Source: DASPJQ01 sp035299065 (GTDB lineage: Bacteria > Bacteroidota > Bacteroidia > Flavobacteriales_D > UBA2798). Taken from it: 64,000 nucleotides of DNA. Below the pieces are notes generated by a model that made no database searches, was not told the origin of the DNA, and saw only the letters and a list, made by a program, of their open reading frames with translations. A program made the translations under genes and the position numbers. This document shows positions 58,908 through 64,000 of the stretch, one piece after another. The stretch's first letter is position 1. Each line of letters begins with the position of its first letter. The stretch spans positions 1 through 64,000 of the forward strand of contig DATGXI010000135.1 in assembly GCA_035299065.1 (NCBI GenBank), read 5' to 3'.

Positions 58908-61900
58908 TTAAGCTTCTGTGCCGTGGCAGTTCTTGTATTTCTTCCCACTTCCGCATGGACAAGGGTCGTTACGGCCCACTTTTTTCTCAACACGTACAGG
59001 TTGTTGCTTAACGCCAACGTTTGGATCGCCTGCTTGCTGTTGCGTTTGTTGCTGGGCACCTGTTTCGGTACGCGATGTTTGTAAGTTTTTAGGTTGCTGC
59101 ACCTGTTGCTTTTGCATGGTGCCTTTTACATTCGAATCAGCTTCGGCACTTGGTAAATTGGCTTTTGTGAGGAACGATACAATATCACGGTTCACTTTAT
59201 CGCGCATGGTATCAAATAACTGGTATGATTCAAGTTTATAAATCACCAACGGATCTTTTTGTTCATACACTGCTCCCTGCACACTTTGCCTTAAGTCATC
59301 CATTTCGCGTAAATGCTCTTTCCATTCCTGGTCAATGATTGCCAATACACTGCTGCGTTCAACCGTTTTTTTGATGTTGGTGGCTTTCAGGTTAACCGAC
59401 TCTTTCAGGTTTACAACACATTGCAGGTTTTTCATGCCATCGGTAATTGGAATAACAATGTTTTCAAATTGCGATCCCTGTGTTTCATATACATTGGTAA
59501 TTACAGGCAAAGCACGTTCACTAACGCTTGCCCACTTACGTTGATACGAAGCAAGTACGGTGTCAAAAACTTTATCGGCTATTACATTTGGTTCTCCATT
59601 TGCAAATTCGCTGCTGTCAACCGGTGACTCAATGCCCAGTGTTTTCAATAGTTCAAAGGTAAATCCTTCGTAATCCTTTGATTCGTGGTACTGGTTAACA
59701 ACCGAATCAGAAACATTGTAAAGCATGTTCATTACATCCAGCTCCAGTTTTTCGCCAAACAAAGCATTGCGCCTCCATTCGTAAATTACGTTACGCTGAC
59801 CGTTCAATACATCGTCATACTCCAGCAAACGTTTACGCATACCAAAGTTATTTTCTTCAACTTTTTTCTGCGCACGTTCAATGGATTTGGAAATCATACG
59901 GTGCTGTATCACATCACCTTCTTTATGCCCCAACCTGTCCATCATTTTTGCAATACGTTCTGAACCGAACATACGCATCAATGGATCTTCCAGCGAAACA
60001 TAAAATTGTGATGATCCGGGGTCACCCTGGCGTCCCGCACGACCGCGCAACTGCCTGTCAACCCTTCGTGATTCGTGACGCTCGGTACCCATAATTGCCA
60101 ACCCGCCTGCTTCTTTAACGCCTGGGCCAAGTTTAATGTCGGTACCACGACCCGCCATGTTGGTAGCAATGGTAACAGTTCCTGCCAGACCAGCGTTGGC
60201 CACAATGTCGGCCTCTTTCTGGTGCAATTTTGCATTTAATACCTGGTGAGGAATGTTGCGCATTTTCAACATACGGCTCAATAACTCTGAAATTTCTACT
60301 GAAGTTGTACCAACCAGTATTGGACGGCCTGCTTCGCGCAACTTCACCACATCTTCAATTACAGCATTGAATTTTTCACGGTTGGTTTTGTAAACCAAAT
60401 CCTGCTCGTCTTTACGCGTTATGCCACGGTTTGTAGGAATACAAACAACATCCAATTTATAAATATCCCAAAATTCTTTTGCTTCCGTTTCGGCTGTACC
60501 GGTCATACCCGCAAGCTTATGGTACATCCTGAAATAATTCTGGAGTGTAATGGTTGCGTAGGTTTGGGTTGGGTCTTCAATTTTTACATTTTCTTTTGCT
60601 TCAATGGCCTGGTGCAAACCATCACTGTATCGTCTTCCGTCAAGTATACGGCCGGTTGATTCATCCACAATTTTCACTTTACCGTCCATGATCACATATT
60701 CCACATCGCGTTCAAACAATGCGTATGCTTTAAGTAACTGGTTCATGGTGTGAATACGCTCGGCTTTAATGGTGTAATCACGTATAAGCGAATCTTTGGT
60801 CTCGGCTTTTTTATCGGGTGAAAGGTTCATGGCTTCAATCTTCGCGATTTCGGTTCCCATGTCAGGAATTACGTAATACGATTTGTCTTCACCACGACTT
60901 AAGAAATCAATTCCTTTATCGGTTAATTCAACGGAGTTGTTTTTTTCATCAATCACAAAATAAAGTTCGGCATCAATTTTCGGCATTTCTTTATTGTGAT
61001 CCTGAATATAGTGCCCCTCTGTTTTTTGCAAATGCGCTTTAACACCTGTTTCACTCAAAAACTTGATAAGTGCTTTGTTTTTTGGAAATCCGCGATGGCA
61101 ACGTAACAAGGCCATTCCACCGTTTTTCAGGTTTTCGGCATGTTGTTTTTTATCGGCAACATTTTCATCGTTCAAATTTGCCAGTAATTTTTTTGCATCA
61201 GCCAGTGCAATGTTTAAATATTTTTTTTGTTCGTTTACCAGTGAATCAATTTTCGGTTTGAAACTGTGGTATTCCTGGTTGTTGCCTTTTGGCGTAGGTC
61301 CTGAAATAATTAATGGTGTACGAGCATCATCAACCAATACCGAGTCAACCTCGTCAACTATGGCAAAATGATGTTTGCGTTGCACAAGCATTTCAACCGA
61401 GTTGGTCATGTTGTCACGCAAATAGTCAAAACCAAATTCATTGTTTGTACCATATGTAATATCGGCTGCATATGCGTTGCGTCTTGCCGGTGAATTTGGT
61501 TCATGTTTATCAATACAATCAACCGTTAGGCCATGGAACATAAATAAAGGAGCATTCCATTCGCTATCGCGTTTTGAAAGGTAGTCGTTCACGGTTACAA
61601 TGTGAACGCCCATGCCTGCAAGTGCATTTAAGAATATAGGCAAAGTAGCTACCAGTGTTTTTCCTTCACCTGTTTGCATTTCGGCAATTTTGCCCTGGTG
61701 CAAAACAAAACCACCCATTAACTGTACGTCATAGTGTACCATTTCCCACTTAATGGGAGTTCCTGCAGCGGTCCATGTGTTTGGCCAAATTGCTTTATCG
61801 CCTTCAATGCGCACCACATCCTGTTTGGCGGCAATATCCCTATCGTGTTGCGTGGCAGTAACAACCAATTGTTTGTTTACGGTTAACCTGCGCGCGGTTT

Positions 61901-62246
61901 CTTTTACAACAGCAAATGCTTCAGGGCAAATTTCCAAAAGTACTTCTTCAATTTTTTTATCCAGGTCTTTTGAAAGCTTCTCGGCTTGTTTAAAAAGATC
62001 TTCTTTTTCCTGTAGTTCGGTAGAAGGTAATTGTGCTTTTTCTTTTAGGGAAGTAATTTCCTTTTGTATATCGCTTACGTGATCCTGTATGCGCTTACGT
62101 AATTCAAAACTTTTGTTCCTTAACTGGTCATCGGTAAATGAATTGTATTTGTTGAACCATTCGTTGGTTTGTGTAACGATGGGTTGAAGGGCCTTAACAT
62201 CCTTGGCTTTCTTATCGCCAAAAAGTTTTGAAATGAACTTTATCAT
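58908..62246 (-). CDS. secA: Preprotein translocase ATPase SecA
   Basis: A 1112-residue motor that drives protein export through SecYEG. The Walker A motif MQTGEGKT is at about 190-197, the preprotein-binding and DEVDS Walker B segment (IVDEVDSVLVDDARTP) follows, then the helicase motifs with GTSVEIS, ATNMAGRGTDIKL, GRAGRQGDPGSS. The helical scaffold and wing domains are complete. A Gln-rich linker precedes the C-terminal zinc motif CPCGSGKKYKNCH, which binds SecB or phospholipid. The length is typical of Bacteroidota SecA, which carries insertions. A -7 element lies 60 bases upstream. Confidence 0.97.
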   Translation of the reverse strand: MIKFISKLFGDKKAKDVKALQPIVTQTNEWFNKYNSFTDDQLRNKSFELRKRIQDHVSDIQKEITSLKEKAQLPSTELQEKEDLFKQAEKLSKDLDKKIEEVLLEICPEAFAVVKETARRLTVNKQLVVTATQHDRDIAAKQDVVRIEGDKAIWPNTWTAAGTPIKWEMVHYDVQLMGGFVLHQGKIAEMQTGEGKTLVATLPIFLNALAGMGVHIVTVNDYLSKRDSEWNAPLFMFHGLTVDCIDKHEPNSPARRNAYAADITYGTNNEFGFDYLRDNMTNSVEMLVQRKHHFAIVDEVDSVLVDDARTPLIISGPTPKGNNQEYHSFKPKIDSLVNEQKKYLNIALADAKKLLANLNDENVADKKQHAENLKNGGMALLRCHRGFPKNKALIKFLSETGVKAHLQKTEGHYIQDHNKEMPKIDAELYFVIDEKNNSVELTDKGIDFLSRGEDKSYYVIPDMGTEIAKIEAMNLSPDKKAETKDSLIRDYTIKAERIHTMNQLLKAYALFERDVEYVIMDGKVKIVDESTGRILDGRRYSDGLHQAIEAKENVKIEDPTQTYATITLQNYFRMYHKLAGMTGTAETEAKEFWDIYKLDVVCIPTNRGITRKDEQDLVYKTNREKFNAVIEDVVKLREAGRPILVGTTSVEISELLSRMLKMRNIPHQVLNAKLHQKEADIVANAGLAGTVTIATNMAGRGTDIKLGPGVKEAGGLAIMGTERHESRRVDRQLRGRAGRQGDPGSSQFYVSLEDPLMRMFGSERIAKMMDRLGHKEGDVIQHRMISKSIERAQKKVEENNFGMRKRLLEYDDVLNGQRNVIYEWRRNALFGEKLELDVMNMLYNVSDSVVNQYHESKDYEGFTFELLKTLGIESPVDSSEFANGEPNVIADKVFDTVLASYQRKWASVSERALPVITNVYETQGSQFENIVIPITDGMKNLQCVVNLKESVNLKATNIKKTVERSSVLAIIDQEWKEHLREMDDLRQSVQGAVYEQKDPLVIYKLESYQLFDTMRDKVNRDIVSFLTKANLPSAEADSNVKGTMQKQQVQQPKNLQTSRTETGAQQQTQQQAGDPNVGVKQQPVRVEKKVGRNDPCPCGSGKKYKNCHGTEA

Positions 62247-62306
62247 TTTACGTTTTTAGTACGGTTTATCAATAATCACTCCCCAACGGGAAAGCAGACA
62301 AAACTG

Positions 62307-62314
62307 CAAATTTA
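62307..62314 (-). promoter_or_regulatory. -7 element of secA
   Basis: On the minus strand TAAATTTG is a perfect TAnnTTTG box, 60 bases before the secA ATG. No strong -33 element is seen. Confidence 0.45.
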
Positions 62315-62494
62315 ATTGAAGATAGGGAGTTCCCGGTCTAATAATTGTCAAATTTTATGGGAAAACCGGCCAATTTGGCCATAAATGGAAAGAATTGCGG
62401 TAAGATTGTTGCGAAGCCCAAAAGCCACTGGTAGTATGCTGACCTACAAAGCATCCGATTTTTGAGTTTATGCTGCTTATTTGGTGCAAAGCAT

Positions 62495-62521
62495 AAAAAA
62501 AGGCCGCTCAATGGCGGCCTT
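62495..62521 (-). terminator. Terminator after the DUF2795 gene
   Basis: A perfect eight-base GC-rich stem AAGGCCGC/GCGGCCTT (62500-62507 and 62514-62521) with loop TCAATG is followed on the minus strand by six Ts. Confidence 0.88.
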
Positions 62522-62525
62522 CAGT

Positions 62526-62747
62526 TTAGTATTCATCTTCATTGAAAAAGAAATCTTCTTTTGAGGGGTAATCGGGCCAAATTTCCTCGATACTCTCGTA
62601 TATTTCACCTTCGTCTTCCATTTCCTGCAGGTTTTCAACCACCTCCATGGGTGCTCCTGTCCTCATAGCGAAGTCAATCAACTCGTCCTTTGATGCTGGC
62701 CAGGGAGCATCTTCTAAATACTGTGCTAATTCTAACGTCCAATACAT
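62526..62747 (-). CDS. DUF2795 domain protein
   Basis: A 73-residue cytoplasmic protein. The start MYWTLELAQYLEDAPWPASK and the end EEIWPDYPSKEDFFFNEDEY are strongly conserved in Bacteroidota DUF2795 proteins. The function is unknown. It has a GTG two codons upstream, but the ATG at 62747 begins the conserved region. It lies alone between secA and the cobalamin adenosyltransferase gene and has its own terminator. Confidence 0.9.
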   Translation of the reverse strand: MYWTLELAQYLEDAPWPASKDELIDFAMRTGAPMEVVENLQEMEDEGEIYESIEEIWPDYPSKEDFFFNEDEY

Positions 62748-62857
62748 AATCACTTTTAATTTTACGCAAAAATAAGATTATACGTATCGAATCAAAATGG
62801 GGAGGCTTATAGTTATGAGCGCGCAAAGGTCTGATTTTCAGAAAAAGGACTATTTGT

Positions 62858-63406
62858 TCACACCTTTGGCTTCCATGGGGTGTCGACAGAACCTTGCTTT
62901 TTGGAGATAAACCTGCTTAAAACAAAGAAATAGTCAGAAAGGCGGTTCAGGTATTTAATAACCAGTTCAGGTACTTCCTCGCTGGCGGCCAGTTCAACGC
63001 AACGTCTTTCAGCCCTGCGGCAAACTGTTCGGCAAACGTGTGCCCACGATGCGGCAATATTTCCACCCGGTAAAATAAAACTTCGCATGGGCTCCAATTC
63101 GTTATTCATTGCGTCAATGGCGTTTTCAAGAACAGTAATATCGCTTTCTGCAATTTCAGGTAATTTAAATTTTTTGGTTTCACCTGCGGCAGCAAGTATT
63201 GATCCCAATGTAAAAAGTCGGTCTTGTATATCAACCCACAGAACATTTAATGTTTCGTCTTTATACGAGTCGCGCAATACACCCATGAACGAATTCAATT
63301 CATCCACCGTACCATAAGCTTCAATGCGAATATGGTTTTTTTGAAGGCGCGTTCCGCCTAAAAGAGAGGTTTGTCCTTTATCGCCTGTTTTAGTATAAAT
63401 CTTCAT
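62858..63406 (-). CDS. Cob(I)alamin adenosyltransferase, PduO type
   Basis: A 182-residue enzyme that attaches the 5'-deoxyadenosyl group to cobalamin. The N-terminal KIYTKTGDKGQTSLLGG binds ATP, and later VDELNSFMGVLRD, FILPGG and the RRAERRCVELA motif with helix-bundle residues identify the PduO trimeric family. The ATG at 63406 was preferred to the upstream start because the conserved region begins there. The surroundings contain no other cobalamin gene, so it probably serves an AdoCbl-dependent enzyme elsewhere. Confidence 0.93.
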   Translation of the reverse strand: MKIYTKTGDKGQTSLLGGTRLQKNHIRIEAYGTVDELNSFMGVLRDSYKDETLNVLWVDIQDRLFTLGSILAAAGETKKFKLPEIAESDITVLENAIDAMNNELEPMRSFILPGGNIAASWAHVCRTVCRRAERRCVELAASEEVPELVIKYLNRLSDYFFVLSRFISKKQGSVDTPWKPKV

Positions 63407-63531
63407 TGCTATAAATATAGCCTCTTTGGGTGTAACCACTATGTGTTTTGTGCGTTTTTTTTATTGAACGGTGTGAACGGCATGTGTGTGCCTTTGTACA
63501 GGTTATTAAGTATTTTTAAAACCCGCCTAAC

Positions 63532-64000
63532 ATGAAAACAATCATTTGCCTGCTTGCAACCACACTGATCATGGTGTCGTGTGGTAAACATGAAACCAAA
63601 GTGACGTTGAATAAACTTGGTAAGAAAATTTATGAGGCATCTTATAAAAGTGGTAAACTGGATGGTAAGTCAACCCGGTGGAATGGTGCAGGTAAACTTG
63701 TTGAAGAAAACTACTACACCAACGGTGTTTGTGACAGCAGTATAATGTATATGGACACGGTTGTGGTAAAAACAATTCATTCGGCAGAAAACTGTACAAG
63801 CAATACATACGTGAATGGGAAACTATCTTACTCGTACTACGCTGCAAAAGGTGAATGTGATAAAAACGGCATTGTGTATATAAACACCGACTATAAAAAC
63901 GGTAAAAAAATCAAGCAGTATATCCACTATTGTTCACATCACCCGAAGGTTAAAATTGTGGCCTGGGCGGGCAATGAATCAACTGAAAGGGAATTGGGAA
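63532..64000 (+). CDS. Lipoprotein, MORN-like, 3' end missing
   Basis: An open frame from the ATG at 63532 to the window edge (156 codons visible, no stop). The signal peptide KTIICLLATTLIMVSC has a lipobox whose Cys is about residue 17. The mature part shows repeated KSGKLDGKSTRWNGAGKL and YKNGKKIKQY patterns, like MORN_2/YwqK-type lipoproteins. The function is unknown and the end lies outside the window. It is divergent from the cobalamin adenosyltransferase gene. Confidence 0.75.
   Translation, partial: MKTIICLLATTLIMVSCGKHETKVTLNKLGKKIYEASYKSGKLDGKSTRWNGAGKLVEENYYTNGVCDSSIMYMDTVVVKTIHSAENCTSNTYVNGKLSYSYYAAKGECDKNGIVYINTDYKNGKKIKQYIHYCSHHPKVKIVAWAGNESTERELG

Overview
The window is a stretch of ordinary, gene-dense chromosome from a member of the Bacteroidota; order and genus cannot be fixed from the sequence. 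The evidence is a 288-residue RpoD of the compact Bacteroidota type, a SecA of 1112 residues with a zinc-binding tail, a 487-residue GAPDH with an N-terminal extension, an OstA-like LPS-transport protein, a DUF2795 protein ending in a run of Phe and acidic residues, and promoters of the TTTG...TAnnTTTG type in front of rpoD, hxlR, fabG and both tRNA genes. Start codons are not preceded by Shine-Dalgarno sequences. Neither tRNA gene encodes CCA. No prophage, CRISPR array, rRNA operon or intact insertion sequence was seen.

Layout. 1-4133: stress and envelope genes (coiled-coil protein, PA2169-type four-helix protein, SDR, AI-2E-type exporter, DUF748). 4451-8827: a porin-like barrel, a candidate small RNA, then a redox-flavoured group (FrnE/DsbA-like protein, YceI, HxlR regulator with an operator array, DinB-type protein). 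8920-11987: two tandem TPR membrane proteins that look like sensors without an output domain. 12553-16674: gap, rpoD and the DegP/HtrA protease. 16851-19648: dapF and sanA in one transcription unit. 19714-25658: small exported proteins including a 16-residue-repeat protein, a Crp/Fnr regulator, a MITE-like element, PadR with a PspC-domain protein, and a DUF4846 lipoprotein. 25679-34332: carbonic anhydrase, bestrophin, TetR, an exported esterase, fabG, a VWA protein and a VOC protein. 34433-43223: tRNA-Leu(CAG), a TonB-receptor-like barrel, a five-gene minus-strand cassette and tRNA-Leu(UAG). 44008-53079: flavin reductase, DUF3127, ruvC, a flippase-like/GT2/OppC/GH114-like unit, a YciO-like protein and prfC. 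53280-64000: a large Asp-box (VPS10-like) protein, a LolA-like protein, an OstA-like protein, secA, DUF2795, a cobalamin adenosyltransferase and a truncated lipoprotein gene at the edge.

The most unusual item is the compact minus-strand run 42959-37555: suppressor-of-fused domain protein, leucine-rich-repeat protein, a lipoprotein that resembles the periplasmic P1 part of SecD without its membrane domain, an MBOAT O-acyltransferase and an AlgJ-like partner. The intergenic DNA is the second area of interest. It holds a promoter-hairpin-terminator small-RNA candidate (5239-5349), a 117-bp foldback element with 10-bp flanking direct repeats (22574-22710), two copies of a structured AGCG/AGCCC element (29313-29425 and 45728-45823), and a short element found directly after the stop codons of two unrelated genes (12524-12549 and 49834-49859).
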